Positions 22,113-30,377 are shown, counted from the stretch's first letter. The stretch: DNA of 34,243 nucleotides from an uncultured Bacteroidales bacterium (GCA_947644715.1 CANSAP010000023.1:1-34243); one strand, 5' to 3'. The notes: generated from the letters alone by a model not told the origin. Made by a program: numbers and translations.

Positions 22113-23012
22113 TTATTCGGCAGCGTACAGAGCCTTTGCGAGGTCGGCCACTCCGGCTTCGCCCGGCAGCCCGGGGAAGGCAGCCGTCAGCGCTGCGGCA
22201 AATGCCTCGGCATCGGGCGAGCTTGCGCGCAGAGACTTGACTTTACCCAGATAGTCAATAAGGAACTTGACATCGTCGGCGGTGGCGGGGTTACCATGAC
22301 TCCCTACGAAGAGCGTAGCGCCCGTGGCAAGCGCCGTTTCAAGCTCTGCCAGGCGTGCGTCTATCCCGGCCGGTGTTGAGGCGTAGAGCGTGTTTATATG
22401 CGCCTGAGCAGGAGCGAAATGCAGGTAGACCACATCCTTGCCGATTACTATGTCAGCGCCCGGGAAATCATTTGATGCGCCATGCAGGAAGCGGAAGGGG
22501 ACGTCGGCCAGCGTCAAGTCAGTATTGAAATCCACCTCAACGGTCTCACCGGTGGGAAGGGGCACAATTGCATCCCCGTATTGCTCTGCGAAATGAGCCA
22601 TCATGCCCCCATATTGAGGCCCTTTGAAGACGGCTGTCATCCCCTGCGGCACAAGCAAAGCGGCATCGCCCGTGTTGCCCAGGTGGAAATCAGAAATGCG
22701 GTGAGCCACAGGCTTGCCAAGCGAAGCAAGATACTTGTCGAAGGCTGCGGCATTCACCTTGAAGAGTGGTTGCTCGAGAGTCACGAGCGAATCAGCACCT
22801 TCGATTATAAAGCTTGCATCACCCATCTGATCCTCAGTCAGATAGATATGCAGTTTATATGTTCCGAAATCACGCACATCAAATTTTCCTGATGCTGCGG
22901 CGCAGCATGATGCGGGAGCAGCGTCCGATTCGGAGCCGCAACAGTTGTCTTGAGCGAAAGCGGCCGAGCTAAGTGCGATTGCTCCGGCAGCAAGTAAAGC
23001 TAATTTTTTCAT
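22113..23012 (-). CDS. Exported protein resembling a degenerate metallo-beta-lactamase fold
   Basis: About 299 aa from ATG 23012 (MKKLALLAAGAIALSSAAFA, a signal peptide); the open frame continues upstream without a better start. The mature N-terminus is cysteine-rich, with two CC pairs (DNCCGSES and ASCCAAASG), before a beta-rich domain. HRISDFHLGNTGDAALL sits where MBL-fold enzymes have their HxHxDHxGG motif, and LFVGSHGNPATADDVKFLIDYLGKVKSLRA looks like the later MBL metal-site region. The classical HxHxDH is not intact, so enzymatic activity is doubtful. The promoter at 23074-23105 places a GTGTGTCT palindrome inside its 5' leader. Fold assignment is tentative. Confidence 0.55.
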   Translation of the reverse strand: MKKLALLAAGAIALSSAAFAQDNCCGSESDAAPASCCAAASGKFDVRDFGTYKLHIYLTEDQMGDASFIIEGADSLVTLEQPLFKVNAAAFDKYLASLGKPVAHRISDFHLGNTGDAALLVPQGMTAVFKGPQYGGMMAHFAEQYGDAIVPLPTGETVEVDFNTDLTLADVPFRFLHGASNDFPGADIVIGKDVVYLHFAPAQAHINTLYASTPAGIDARLAELETALATGATLFVGSHGNPATADDVKFLIDYLGKVKSLRASSPDAEAFAAALTAAFPGLPGEAGVADLAKALYAAE

Positions 23013-23030
23013 CGGTTGGGGATTAAAGTG

Positions 23031-23062
23031 TGTCTTAACATATATTTTCAGACACATTCTCA
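23031..23062. repeat. Copy of the 32-bp palindromic repeat, in a 5' leader
   Basis: Same orientation as 23-54 with three differences (TTTTC for TTTTT, ACATTCTC for ACACTCTT). It lies between the -7 box at 23074-23081 and the minus-strand start at 23012, so it should be transcribed as part of the 5' leader. Confidence 0.65.
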
Positions 23063-23073
23063 TAGATTCTGCA

Positions 23074-23105
23074 CAAAATTATAGCGAAAAAGGGCGATGC
23101 GCAAG
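23074..23105 (-). promoter_or_regulatory. Promoter of the exported MBL-like protein
   Basis: On the minus strand: CTTG (23105-23102, one mismatch to TTTG), 20 bases, TAATTTTG (23081-23074). The leader to ATG 23012 is about 55 bases. Confidence 0.55.
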
Positions 23106-23295
23106 AGGTGTCGGCAGAGGTTGTAACTCACCTGCATGTTAGTATTGCAGAGAATCAAGAGATTGCCGATGAGCCGAACAAGCTTGTTTTTTGAATTTTT
23201 AACATTGCAAAGTCTTACTTTCCTTTATGCAGTAATGCTGTGTATTAGCATGTTGAATATTTGCGTATTAAAAAATAAATGCCGATATTTGCGGC

Positions 23296-23676
23296 ATGGA
23301 AAGGAATTTCAGTAAAAACGAACTTTACCCCGATTGCCCGATAAGGAACATCCTGAACCGCCTGAGCGATAAATGGACCATGCTTGTGCTCTATACTCTT
23401 AAAGACAAGGAGCAGATGCGATTCCGCGACATAGCCGCCGAGCTTCCTGACATCTCGCAGAAGATGCTGGTGCTGACGCTGCGCACTCTTGAGACTGACG
23501 GCTACATCAGCCGCCGGGTGTATGCCGAGGTTCCCCCGCGTGTGGAATACAGCCTGACGGCGCGCGCACGCTCCTTCATTCCCATCTTTAATGAGCTTAT
23601 TCAGTGGGCAAAAGAGCACATGGAGGAAATCCTGCTCGACCGAGCGAAAGCCCTGTCGGCATCCGCCACCCGGTGA
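23296..23676 (+). CDS. HxlR-family transcriptional regulator
   Basis: 126-aa winged helix-turn-helix regulator of the HxlR/MarR-like group. The N-terminal CPIRNILNRLSDKWTMLVLYTL is the family hallmark and holds the Cys (position 14) that acts as a redox or electrophile switch in some members. Then MRFRDIAAELPDISQKMLVLTLRTLETDGYISR is the recognition region and VEYSLTARARSFIPIFNELIQWAKEH the wing and dimer helix. It is divergent from the exported MBL-like gene, with about 280 bases between the starts, so it may control that gene. It is followed by a hairpin shared with secG. Confidence 0.92.
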   Translation: MERNFSKNELYPDCPIRNILNRLSDKWTMLVLYTLKDKEQMRFRDIAAELPDISQKMLVLTLRTLETDGYISRRVYAEVPPRVEYSLTARARSFIPIFNELIQWAKEHMEEILLDRAKALSASATR

Positions 23677-23696
23677 CAGATACCGACAACGAGGCA

Positions 23697-23727
23697 AAGG
23701 GTGCCTTGCCTTTGGCAGGACACCCTT
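23697..23727. terminator. Hairpin between convergent HxlR and secG genes
   Basis: AAGGGTG pairs with CACCCTT around the nested CTTGCC-TTT-GGCAGG. On the plus strand a T-run follows after CTATGGG; on the minus strand only three T residues follow. Probably a bidirectional transcript end. Confidence 0.6.
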
Positions 23728-23754
23728 CTATGGGTTTTTGATTTCTTCCGTGGA

Positions 23755-24117
23755 TTAGTTGGCTGCGGGAGCCTCGGCAGCGGGAGCGGCGGCGGGCTTT
23801 GCGGCAGGAGCCTGAGCTGCGGGCTTCTGGGCGGGAGCGGTGCCGGGAGCGGCCTGCTGAGCTGCGGGAGCTTTCACCTGGCTCTCGGCGTGAGGAGCCT
23901 TGATGGCGAAGGAGCAGCAGATGCTGAGCACGCATATTACGATGGCCAGACCCCAGGTTGCTTTCTCAATGAAGTCTGTGGTCTTGCGGTAACCCATGTA
24001 CTGGTTGCCTCCGGCATAGTTGGAGGCCAAACCGCCACCCTTGGATTTCTGAATCAGTACTGCGCCAATCAGAAGTATGGCGGCTATGACGATGAGTATT
24101 GCCAAAAATACGTACAT
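23755..24117 (-). CDS. secG: Protein-export membrane subunit SecG
   Basis: 120-aa subunit of the SecYEG translocon. Two membrane helices are visible (VFLAILIVIAAILLIGAVLIQ and WGLAIVICVLSICCSFAI) on either side of the conserved cytoplasmic loop QKSKGGGLASNYAGGNQYMG. The remaining 45 residues form an Ala/Pro/Lys/Gln-rich tail, longer than in enterobacterial SecG and common in this phylum. Last gene of the minus-strand envelope run. Confidence 0.93.
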   Translation of the reverse strand: MYVFLAILIVIAAILLIGAVLIQKSKGGGLASNYAGGNQYMGYRKTTDFIEKATWGLAIVICVLSICCSFAIKAPHAESQVKAPAAQQAAPGTAPAQKPAAQAPAAKPAAAPAAEAPAAN

Positions 24118-24122
24118 TTTTC

Positions 24123-24854
24123 TTATTTCTTGTTTTCGTTAATAATCAGTTTTTTAAGAAATCGGATTTGGTCTGCAAAGTAAATACTTTTTTCCGGATT
24201 TTTCAAATTAATCTCGGAAATAATTTCCAGAGCCTTGGAGTAATTGCGGTTTTTGATGAGTATGCGCACGAAACTCTCTGTCAGCGAGCTTTCCTCGGGG
24301 GCTTTTGCCGACTTGTCAGAGGTTGTGGGGGAATTGGTCAATTTGTCGGAATCAGGTTTTGACTCGGCTTGTTTAGCAGAGGGCTGCGGCGCATCCGGGG
24401 AGGCCGGCATCATGCCCTCTTTCCCTTTAAGGATGAAGCTGTTGATGAGTCGGTCCTGCTCTGACTGCCCCTCCCCTTCTTGCGGGAGAGGCGCCTCACG
24501 CTCTTCGGCCGCAAGCGTGGCGGCATAGTCGGGCATCGGATTGAAGATGAGCTTCGAGAGGGCATCCGTCTCGCGAGGGTCGGCGTTGCCGAAAGTGGAG
24601 AGAAACGTATCGATAGTATCTTCAGTCGAAGGGGTCACCTCTTCGGGTGTGGGATAGAAGTTAGCCATGACCGAAGCGCGGTCACCCAGCAAATCCTCAA
24701 AAGCCTGCTGCGAGGGCATTGCAGCGGCTATGCGGGCGCAGAGCGGTCGCAGGGCAGGGTCATCCAGGTCAGCGGCTTCGGAGAGCGCTACGATGGCCGG
24801 AGTGACATCACAGGGGTATTTCTTGAGTTGGCGAAGAGCTTCGGCGGGTGTCAT
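24123..24854 (-). CDS. Hypothetical protein between lptE and secG, with TPR-like C-terminus
   Basis: 243 aa from ATG 24854 (MTPAEALRQLKKYPCDVTPAIVALSEAA). A TTG at 24905 would extend it through a palindrome half-site and is rejected. The first 75 residues look helical. The middle is low complexity, Ser/Pro/Glu/Asp-rich and probably disordered. The C-terminus (SLTESFVRILIKNRNYSKALEIISEINLKNPEKSIYFADQIRFLKKLI) reads like one tetratricopeptide-type helical pair and is the most conserved-looking part. Its fixed place between lptE and secG suggests an envelope or secretion link, but no function can be assigned. Confidence 0.75.
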   Translation of the reverse strand: MTPAEALRQLKKYPCDVTPAIVALSEAADLDDPALRPLCARIAAAMPSQQAFEDLLGDRASVMANFYPTPEEVTPSTEDTIDTFLSTFGNADPRETDALSKLIFNPMPDYAATLAAEEREAPLPQEGEGQSEQDRLINSFILKGKEGMMPASPDAPQPSAKQAESKPDSDKLTNSPTTSDKSAKAPEESSLTESFVRILIKNRNYSKALEIISEINLKNPEKSIYFADQIRFLKKLIINENKK

Positions 24855-24934
24855 TGCGTGATTGTATATAATCGTGGTTAAGAGTGTGTCTAAGTAGCTG
24901 TACAATTAATCCGCTACTATATTTGACCGGCAAC

Positions 24935-25456
24935 TTACCAGTTGCCCAAAGTGGCGTTGAAAATCAGATCAACCAGTTCGGCGGAAATCTCCTCGCAGAG
25001 CTGGTCCTGCACATCGGTGAGCATTTCAGTGGCGGGGAAGTCGCGATAGGCCGAAAAGGTCTGATCGATGTTATTAGCCTCGTTGCGATGGTCGGTATAT
25101 TTCACCCGCACCGAGATGGTCAGGCGGGTCTGAGTGGCATAGGCGTCAGTACCCACCGCCTGCGGCGAGAGGGAATAACCGGTTATCTCGCCCGTCATCT
25201 CAAGATCGGAATTCGGGGTGGAGATGGTCTGAAGGCGGGTCTGGCGGGTTATGGCATCCAGCAGTTTATTCTCAAACGTCTGCTGAAGAGGCGGATAGAC
25301 CATGGCCGCGCGTATCGGGAAGTCGGAGATATAGATGGTCTTGTAGATATCATAGTTCAGAGCCGAGCCATTAAACTTATAGCTGGGTATGCACCCCTGC
25401 ATCAGGGGGAGCATCAGCAGAAGCAACAGGGGCAGGAGGCGACGTAATGCGGTCAT
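24935..25456 (-). CDS. LptE-family lipoprotein
   Basis: Outer-membrane lipoprotein that plugs the LptD channel during LPS insertion. 173 aa from ATG 25456. The signal peptide (MTALRRLLPLLLLLMLP) ends in lipobox LMQGC. Next come IPSYKFNGSALNYDIYKTIYISDFP and QTFENKLLDAITRQTRLQ, the pattern of Bacteroidetes LptE-like (SLBB/LptE) proteins. A second ATG at 25480 is in frame but overlaps the upstream gene's stop and weakens the signal peptide. With waaA elsewhere in the window this points to an LPS-bearing Gram-negative envelope. Confidence 0.8.
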   Translation of the reverse strand: MTALRRLLPLLLLLMLPLMQGCIPSYKFNGSALNYDIYKTIYISDFPIRAAMVYPPLQQTFENKLLDAITRQTRLQTISTPNSDLEMTGEITGYSLSPQAVGTDAYATQTRLTISVRVKYTDHRNEANNIDQTFSAYRDFPATEMLTDVQDQLCEEISAELVDLIFNATLGNW

Positions 25457-25460
25457 GTTA

Positions 25461-26657
25461 TCATTCGGCCGAAAGGCCATATTCCTTGATTTTACGATAG
25501 AGTGTGCGCTCGCTTATGCCGAGATTGGCTGCGGCTTTCTTCCGGTTACCCCCGGCGCGGTTCAGAGCATCGCGCAGCAGGACTGCCTCCTCCGGGAGGT
25601 CGGTGGAGTCCACCGGACTGTAAGGGGTGAAGTTGTCATGCCCGAAGGGGAGAATAGAGCGATGAGCCGGAATTGCCACCGGCACCTCAGATGCAACCGT
25701 GGTCTCAGCCGCTCCCTGCTGTATGTCGAGACGGGCACGCAGCGCCTGCAGCTCATTCTGCATGGAGATGAGTGTGGACCACAGCATTTCGCGTTCCGTC
25801 TCGTAGGAGGGCTGTATGCGGGCACGCGTGAGGTCGCCACCGAGGCCGGCTCCGGCCGGCAGATATTCTTTGAGAGTAGCAGCGTCGATGGTAGTGCCGG
25901 CGCTGAACAGGGCGGCCTGCTCAATCACATTCTTCAGCTGGCGCACATTGCCGGGCCAGCGGTAAAGCAGCAGCAGGCGGCGGGCATCTTCGCCGAACGC
26001 CACAGGCTCGGTGCGGTTCTTCTCAGCAAAATCAGCGGCAAATTTCTGAGCGAGGAGCAGTATGTCTCGTCCTCGTTCATGCAGCGGGGGCACCTGAATC
26101 TGCACCGTCGAGAGGCGATAGTAGAGATCCTGGCGGAACTTCCCCTCGGCCACGGCCTGAAGCAGGTCGACGTTCGTGGCGGCCACTACGCGCACGTCGG
26201 CACGCTGCACCTGCGACGAACCAACCTTCAGGAACTCGCCGGTCTCCAGCACACGCAACAGACGAGCCTGAGTGGTGAGCGGCAGTTCGGCCACTTCGTC
26301 GAGGAAAATAGTGCCGCCGTCAGCCTCCTCGAAATAACCTTTGCGGGCGGAAAGAGCGCCGGTGAAGGAGCCTTTCTCATGGCCGAACAGTTCGGAGTCA
26401 ATCGTGCCTTCAGGGATGGCGCCGCAGTTCACGGCAATGTACTTGGCATGCTTTCGCGCGCCGAAGTTATGAATGATTTTCGGGAAGAATTCCTTGCCGG
26501 AGCCGCTCTCGCCGGTCACGAGCACACTGAGGTCAATGGGCGCGACCTTTATGGCACGCTCAATGGCAAGGTTGAGCGCCGGAGAGACGCCCACGATGGA
26601 GAAGCGCTGTCGCGCTCTCACCACCTCTTCGTCTATATCAGTGTTATTCAAAGACAT
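25461..26657 (-). CDS. Sigma-54-dependent transcriptional activator lacking a receiver domain
   Basis: 398-aa AAA+ enhancer-binding protein that should remodel sigma-54 RNA polymerase. There is almost no N-terminal regulatory domain (about 20 residues). The AAA+ domain begins FSIVGVSPALNLAIERAIKVA and holds Walker A GESGSGKE, SELFGHEKGSFTGA (sigma-54 contact loop, GSFTGA instead of GAFTGA), Walker B GTIFLDEVAELP, and sensor and arginine regions DLYYRLSTVQIQVPPLHERGRDI and YRWPGNVRQLKNVIEQ. After a long linker the C-terminal Fis-type helix-turn-helix is NRAGGNRKKAAANLGISERTLYRKIKEYGL. With no receiver it may be constitutive or controlled by expression. It overlaps or abuts lptE. Confidence 0.92.
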   Translation of the reverse strand: MSLNNTDIDEEVVRARQRFSIVGVSPALNLAIERAIKVAPIDLSVLVTGESGSGKEFFPKIIHNFGARKHAKYIAVNCGAIPEGTIDSELFGHEKGSFTGALSARKGYFEEADGGTIFLDEVAELPLTTQARLLRVLETGEFLKVGSSQVQRADVRVVAATNVDLLQAVAEGKFRQDLYYRLSTVQIQVPPLHERGRDILLLAQKFAADFAEKNRTEPVAFGEDARRLLLLYRWPGNVRQLKNVIEQAALFSAGTTIDAATLKEYLPAGAGLGGDLTRARIQPSYETEREMLWSTLISMQNELQALRARLDIQQGAAETTVASEVPVAIPAHRSILPFGHDNFTPYSPVDSTDLPEEAVLLRDALNRAGGNRKKAAANLGISERTLYRKIKEYGLSAE

Positions 26658-26663
26658 ATATCT

Positions 26664-27539
26664 CTATTTACGTGAGCGCAGCGCATAGGTCTCGCCACGC
26701 AGCAGGGCGCCGAGCTCTTCGGTTGTCTTGCAGGCGGCCTGACGCTCCACGCTGATTGGCTCGCCGATGGAGACATGCATCTCCTTGCCCTGACGGCGGA
26801 ACACCTCGGCCGGCAGGCGCAGCGTGCGTATCTGCCAGGAAATCACCCCTAAGATATTGAAGAAGGTGCTGTTGTGGCCATGGAAAAAGATGGGAATCAC
26901 AGGCACTTTCAGCTGCTGGATAAGGCGGATGATTGAGGGCTGCCATTCGCGATCGTTGATGTGAAGGTCCCACTTTAGCTTGCTCACGGCGCCGGCCGGG
27001 AAGAAGCCTATGGGATGTCCCTGCTTGACGCGCATCATGGCCTCCTTGATTCCCTGCATCGTGGTGCGACGCTTCTCGGGGTCATTGCTGGCCGAAGGGT
27101 CGACGGCTATGAAGCTGGGGCGCATGGCCGTAATCTGATTCAGAAACATGTTGACCATCACCTTATAATCAGGGCGCGCGGTGCCGACGATGTCCAGCAG
27201 CGTGATGCCGTCGAGCGCCCCGAAGGGATGATTGCTCACAGTGATAAACGCACCCTCCGGGAAACGGTCGAGCACATCCAGGCCATCCACACGGAGTTTT
27301 ATTTTGAATTCATCGTTGATGAGAGCCTGCGAGAAGGGGATGCCGGGAGTGTGGCAATGCCGGGAATGCACACCGTTGACCTTGTCAATGGAGAGGAAGC
27401 GCAAGACGGCGTTGACCAGCTTCTTATGACCGTCAAGGGCAGGAATCCAACGGCGCACGTCATCATAGTTCACGACATCGGGGCGGATGCCGTTATCCTT
27501 TTCTGTGTCAGTGTTATTAGCGTTCTTGGTGTCAACCAT
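26664..27539 (-). CDS. PlsC-like lysophospholipid / glycerol-phosphate acyltransferase
   Basis: 291-aa membrane-associated acyltransferase. The HX4D catalytic motif is SNHPFGALDG (His and Asp five apart), and the second block is GFFPAGAVSKLKWDLHINDREWQ, followed by VPVIPIFFHGHNSTFF. A longer N-terminal part (residues about 1-80) precedes the motif, as in Bacteroidetes proteins annotated as hemolysin-like or as acyltransferases of aminolipid synthesis. The exact acceptor (lysophosphatidate, or an aminoacyl lipid such as a glycine lipid) cannot be fixed here. It sits between tonB and the sigma-54 activator, with a 6-base gap to the latter. Confidence 0.85.
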   Translation of the reverse strand: MVDTKNANNTDTEKDNGIRPDVVNYDDVRRWIPALDGHKKLVNAVLRFLSIDKVNGVHSRHCHTPGIPFSQALINDEFKIKLRVDGLDVLDRFPEGAFITVSNHPFGALDGITLLDIVGTARPDYKVMVNMFLNQITAMRPSFIAVDPSASNDPEKRRTTMQGIKEAMMRVKQGHPIGFFPAGAVSKLKWDLHINDREWQPSIIRLIQQLKVPVIPIFFHGHNSTFFNILGVISWQIRTLRLPAEVFRRQGKEMHVSIGEPISVERQAACKTTEELGALLRGETYALRSRK

Positions 27540-27615
27540 AGTTGTAAGAATTTTAATCTCTGAAGTCCTCAGGACAACTGAAGGGGCGTCCTTGAGGCAG
27601 GCTCCGGGATACCGT

Positions 27616-28425
27616 TCAGATTTTCGGGACGAGAGTCCAGGTAATTACGCCACGGGTGCGGGGAGCATCGGCCTGGGGTGTCCAGGTGGCTTTCAGCGAT
27701 GCCTGACGGCATTTCTCACGCAGCGTAGCGTCGCTTGAGCCGGAAAGCACGTTGGCTTCGGTGACCTTGCCTTGAGCATTCACGTAGACCTCCACCTTAA
27801 TAACCACTTTCTGCCGGAGGGTGACGGAGGGCAACGGACAACTCAGGAGTTTGCGTCCACCCTTGAGAGTGCCGATCGCTCCGGAGCCTGTTCCTCCGGA
27901 GCCGGAATTGGCCGAAGGTGTCGAGGAGCCACCGGGCTTGCCGTTGTTCGGCGAGAACTGGCTCTTCATGTTGGCGGCTATGCTTTGGTCAGGCTCCTGC
28001 TTAGGAGTCGGGTCAGTGGTTTTCTTTGTGCTTGGCTGCTTGGTGGTTACGAGTTTCTCCTGTGAGGGGTTGGGATTGGGGTTCTCGCCGTTCACCACTT
28101 TCTTGTTGCTCGGCTCGGGAGCTTCCTGCGGCTGTCCGTCAGGCACGGGAGCCGGATCGGTTTCCTCCATCACATCCAGGTCGCCGGCATCCTCCAGCAG
28201 CAGCGGCTCGATGAATTCCGGCACATCCTCTGGGTCGAGGGCATCCATCGTGAGCGTCTGCGCCTCTGACTCAGGCGACTTGGCCGGGAGATCCAGATGC
28301 ACGAAGAGCAACGTCATCAGCAACAAGAGAGCTATGATGACTGTGGCCACAATGGCAATGAGCCGGTTTGGCTCCAACCAGGCCGGCACAGGCTTAACGC
28401 TGTTATTTTCAGAGTCTTTCTGCAT
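27616..28425 (-). CDS. TonB-family energy transducer
   Basis: 269-aa periplasm-spanning protein. One N-terminal membrane helix (NRLIAIVATVIIALLLLMTLLFV, about residues 21-43) is followed by a long acidic and Pro/Ser/Gly-rich linker. The C-terminal domain is VTLRQKVVIKVEVYVNAQGKVTEANVLSGSSDATLREKCRQASLKATWTPQAD-like (about residues 195-260), the TonB C-terminal fold that contacts outer-membrane receptors. Its ATG overlaps the exbD stop codon by one base (TAATG), showing translational coupling. Part of the exbB-exbD-tonB unit. Confidence 0.88.
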   Translation of the reverse strand: MQKDSENNSVKPVPAWLEPNRLIAIVATVIIALLLLMTLLFVHLDLPAKSPESEAQTLTMDALDPEDVPEFIEPLLLEDAGDLDVMEETDPAPVPDGQPQEAPEPSNKKVVNGENPNPNPSQEKLVTTKQPSTKKTTDPTPKQEPDQSIAANMKSQFSPNNGKPGGSSTPSANSGSGGTGSGAIGTLKGGRKLLSCPLPSVTLRQKVVIKVEVYVNAQGKVTEANVLSGSSDATLREKCRQASLKATWTPQADAPRTRGVITWTLVPKI

Positions 28426-28862
28426 TACTTAATGGAGACAGGGTGGGTTGCGAGCACCATCTTGATGTCAGAGCGTGAGGCTGCGTCGAGCACCCGCACC
28501 ACAGTAGCGTAAGGCACAGTGGAGTCGGCATATAGCGCCACGGAGCGGAGCTTCCCCTCCTTGCTCAGCAGCTGCAGCGAAGCCATCAGCTCCTCGGTGT
28601 TAACCACGCGCGGGACTCGGTTCTCAGGGATGGAATCGGAGCGGTCAGTGACGAGATAGAGCTGCGAGAGGGAGTCGATATATACCTCCGTAGCCGGTTT
28701 GTCGATGGTCTGCTCCGTGCCCTGCGGGAGGTTGACCTCGAGGGCAGAGGGCACAATCAGCGTGCTCGTAATCATAAAAAAGATGAGCAGCAGGAAGATA
28801 ACGTCGGCCATCGAAGACATCGAAAAGGCCGATATGGGATTAAGCGGGCGTTTGAGAGCCAT
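28425..28862 (-). CDS. exbD: ExbD/TolR-family proton-channel subunit
   Basis: 145-aa inner-membrane protein from ATG 28862 (MALKRPLNPISAFSM; a TTG nine bases upstream is less likely). One membrane helix follows the conserved Asp in SSMADVIFLLLIFFMITSTL; that Asp is the proton-binding residue of the family. A periplasmic domain with the ALEVNLPQG block and a C-terminal region ending RSDIKMVLATHPVSIK follow. It forms the proton channel with ExbB that powers TonB. Confidence 0.9.
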   Translation of the reverse strand: MALKRPLNPISAFSMSSMADVIFLLLIFFMITSTLIVPSALEVNLPQGTEQTIDKPATEVYIDSLSQLYLVTDRSDSIPENRVPRVVNTEELMASLQLLSKEGKLRSVALYADSTVPYATVVRVLDAASRSDIKMVLATHPVSIK

Positions 28863-28875
28863 AAGAATCAACGGT

Positions 28876-29502
28876 TTAAGCGGCCGGCTCGTTGAGCATA
28901 TCCATGAATTCCATGGTCTTGCTCTCCAGGTCGGTCATTACTTTGCCCACACGCCCCAGCAGGTAGTTATAGGCAAACAGTGCGCAGATACCCACGATGA
29001 GGCCGGCCACGGTGGTCACCAGAGCCAGAGAGATGCCTCCGGAGAGGGTGGTTATATCGCTGGCTTTGCCGGCGGCGCTCATGTCGAAGAACGCCTCCAT
29101 CATGCCCACCACGGTGCCGAGGAAGCCGAGCATCGGAGCGCCGGCGGCAGTGGTTGAGAGCCATGTCAATCCTTTGCTCAGGCGGGCTATCTCGATGTTG
29201 CCGGTGTTCTCCACAGCCATCAGCACATCGCTCATGGGGCGACCTATGCGTGAGATACCTTTGAGGATGAGGCGGGCTGCCGGGGTGTCGGTCTTGCGGC
29301 AGATGCGGCGAGCATTGTCAATGTCGCCTTCGAGCACGCAGTCACGCACGCGCTTCATAAGCGACTTGTCGTCGCGCATGGCGGCATTGATGGTCAGGCA
29401 GCGCTCTATGAAGATGTAGATGCTGATGAGCAGCAGCAGCGCCAGCGGAATCATTATGTAGCCTCCTTGAAGAATGAGGCTCCAGAGTGTGGGGGTGGAC
29501 AT
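28876..29502 (-). CDS. exbB: MotA/TolQ/ExbB proton-channel protein
   Basis: 208-aa polytopic membrane protein. The first helix is LQGGYIMIPLALLLLISIYIFIERCL. After a cytoplasmic loop rich in charge come two adjacent helices containing WLSTTAAGAPMLGFLGTVVGMMEAF and SGGISLALVTTVAGLIVGICALFAYNYL, with the small-residue pattern (LGLLGTV-like) of the family. It lies directly after pdxJ and 14 bases before exbD. Confidence 0.92.
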   Translation of the reverse strand: MSTPTLWSLILQGGYIMIPLALLLLISIYIFIERCLTINAAMRDDKSLMKRVRDCVLEGDIDNARRICRKTDTPAARLILKGISRIGRPMSDVLMAVENTGNIEIARLSKGLTWLSTTAAGAPMLGFLGTVVGMMEAFFDMSAAGKASDITTLSGGISLALVTTVAGLIVGICALFAYNYLLGRVGKVMTDLESKTMEFMDMLNEPAA

Positions 29503-29541
29503 GTATCTTTGAGAATTATAGGTTGCGGAAAGTGTCAGTTA

Positions 29542-30276
29542 TCAGGCTTTGGCCTCAGCGCCCTCGCGCAGCGCCTGCCGATAGGCCTTGATTGTAGCTT
29601 CGATGCCCATGTAGAGCGCGTCGCAGATGACGGCATGGCCGATGGAAACCTCGTTGAGCCAGGGGAGGCGGGAGGCGAAGAATGCGAGATTCTCGAGGTT
29701 CAGGTCATGGCCGGCATTCACACCAAGACCGGCTGCGTGAGCCACACGGGAAGCCTCCACGAAGGGAGCCACGGCTGTCTCGCGGTCGCGCGAATAATTG
29801 TCGGCATAGGGCTTCGTGTAAAGCTCCACCCTGTCAGCGCCCACACGAGCTGCCGCCTTGATGGTCTCGGCATCAGTGCCGGTGAAGATGCTGGCACGTA
29901 TGCCGGCCTCGTGCAGCTTCTGCACTATCTCGGTCAGAAAGTCGAAGTGAGCCTCTACATCCCAGCCGGAGCTGGAGGTAATGGCATCCGGAGCATCAGG
30001 CACCAAGGTGACCTGCTCGGGGCGCACACGCAGCACAAGCTCCATGAAGCGCGGAGTGGGATAGCCCTCAATATTAAACTCAGTCTTGACGATGGGGCGC
30101 AGGCGCAACACATCGTCATAACGGATGTGGCGCTCGTCGGGACGCGGATGCACCGTGATTCCCTGCGCGCCGAAAGCCTCGCAGTCCACCGCAAATTTCT
30201 GAACATCAGGATTATTCTCGCCACGCGCATTGCGCAGCGTGGCAACCTTGTTGATATTGATACTTAAGTAGGTCAT
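29542..30276 (-). CDS. pdxJ: Pyridoxine 5'-phosphate synthase
   Basis: 244-aa enzyme that condenses 1-deoxyxylulose 5-phosphate with 3-amino-2-oxopropyl phosphate to give pyridoxine 5'-phosphate, in the DXP-dependent vitamin B6 route. Start ATG 30276 ([21 protein letters not shown]) is the typical family N-terminus; the open frame to 30426 is not used. Visible blocks include [57 protein letters not shown] and [15 protein letters not shown], which hold the phosphate-binding and His/Glu active-site residues. First gene of the minus-strand operon, opposite the CBS-nadK pair. Confidence 0.95.
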   Translation of the reverse strand: MTYLSININKVATLRNARGENNPDVQKFAVDCEAFGAQGITVHPRPDERHIRYDDVLRLRPIVKTEFNIEGYPTPRFMELVLRVRPEQVTLVPDAPDAITSSSGWDVEAHFDFLTEIVQKLHEAGIRASIFTGTDAETIKAAARVGADRVELYTKPYADNYSRDRETAVAPFVEASRVAHAAGLGVNAGHDLNLENLAFFASRLPWLNEVSIGHAVICDALYMGIEATIKAYRQALREGAEAKA

Positions 30277-30301
30277 TACCAATTGATTGTTAATAGCAGA
30301 G

Positions 30302-30348
30302 GGGCATCCCGGAAGGGGATGGCCGTGAAAAAAGTAACGTCGGGATGC
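30302..30348 (-). promoter_or_regulatory. Competing hairpins in the pdxJ leader
   Basis: On the minus-strand transcript, GGGATGCC near 30302-30311 can pair either with GGCCATCCC just upstream (loop CTTCC) or with the earlier GCATCCC near 30342-30348. The two structures exclude each other. There is no clear T-run terminator; this is only a suggestion of leader control. Confidence 0.3.
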
Positions 30349-30369
30349 GCAGGTTTGGAGCAAAATTTG

Positions 30370-30377
30370 TAACTTTG
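30370..30377 (+). promoter_or_regulatory. -7 box for the CBS-nadK pair
   Basis: TAACTTTG matches the consensus. A TTTG at 30354-30357 is too close (12 bases) to be the -33 element. The leader to ATG 30480 would be about 95 bases. Confidence 0.4.

Noticed and set aside
23245..23697. Minus-strand 150-codon frame opposite the HxlR gene
   Set aside because: The HxlR protein on the plus strand has full family motifs; the opposite frame would run through the shared hairpin and has none.
25389..26675. A 428-codon plus-strand frame
   Set aside because: It lies opposite the sigma-54 activator, which has all AAA+ motifs; the plus frame has none.
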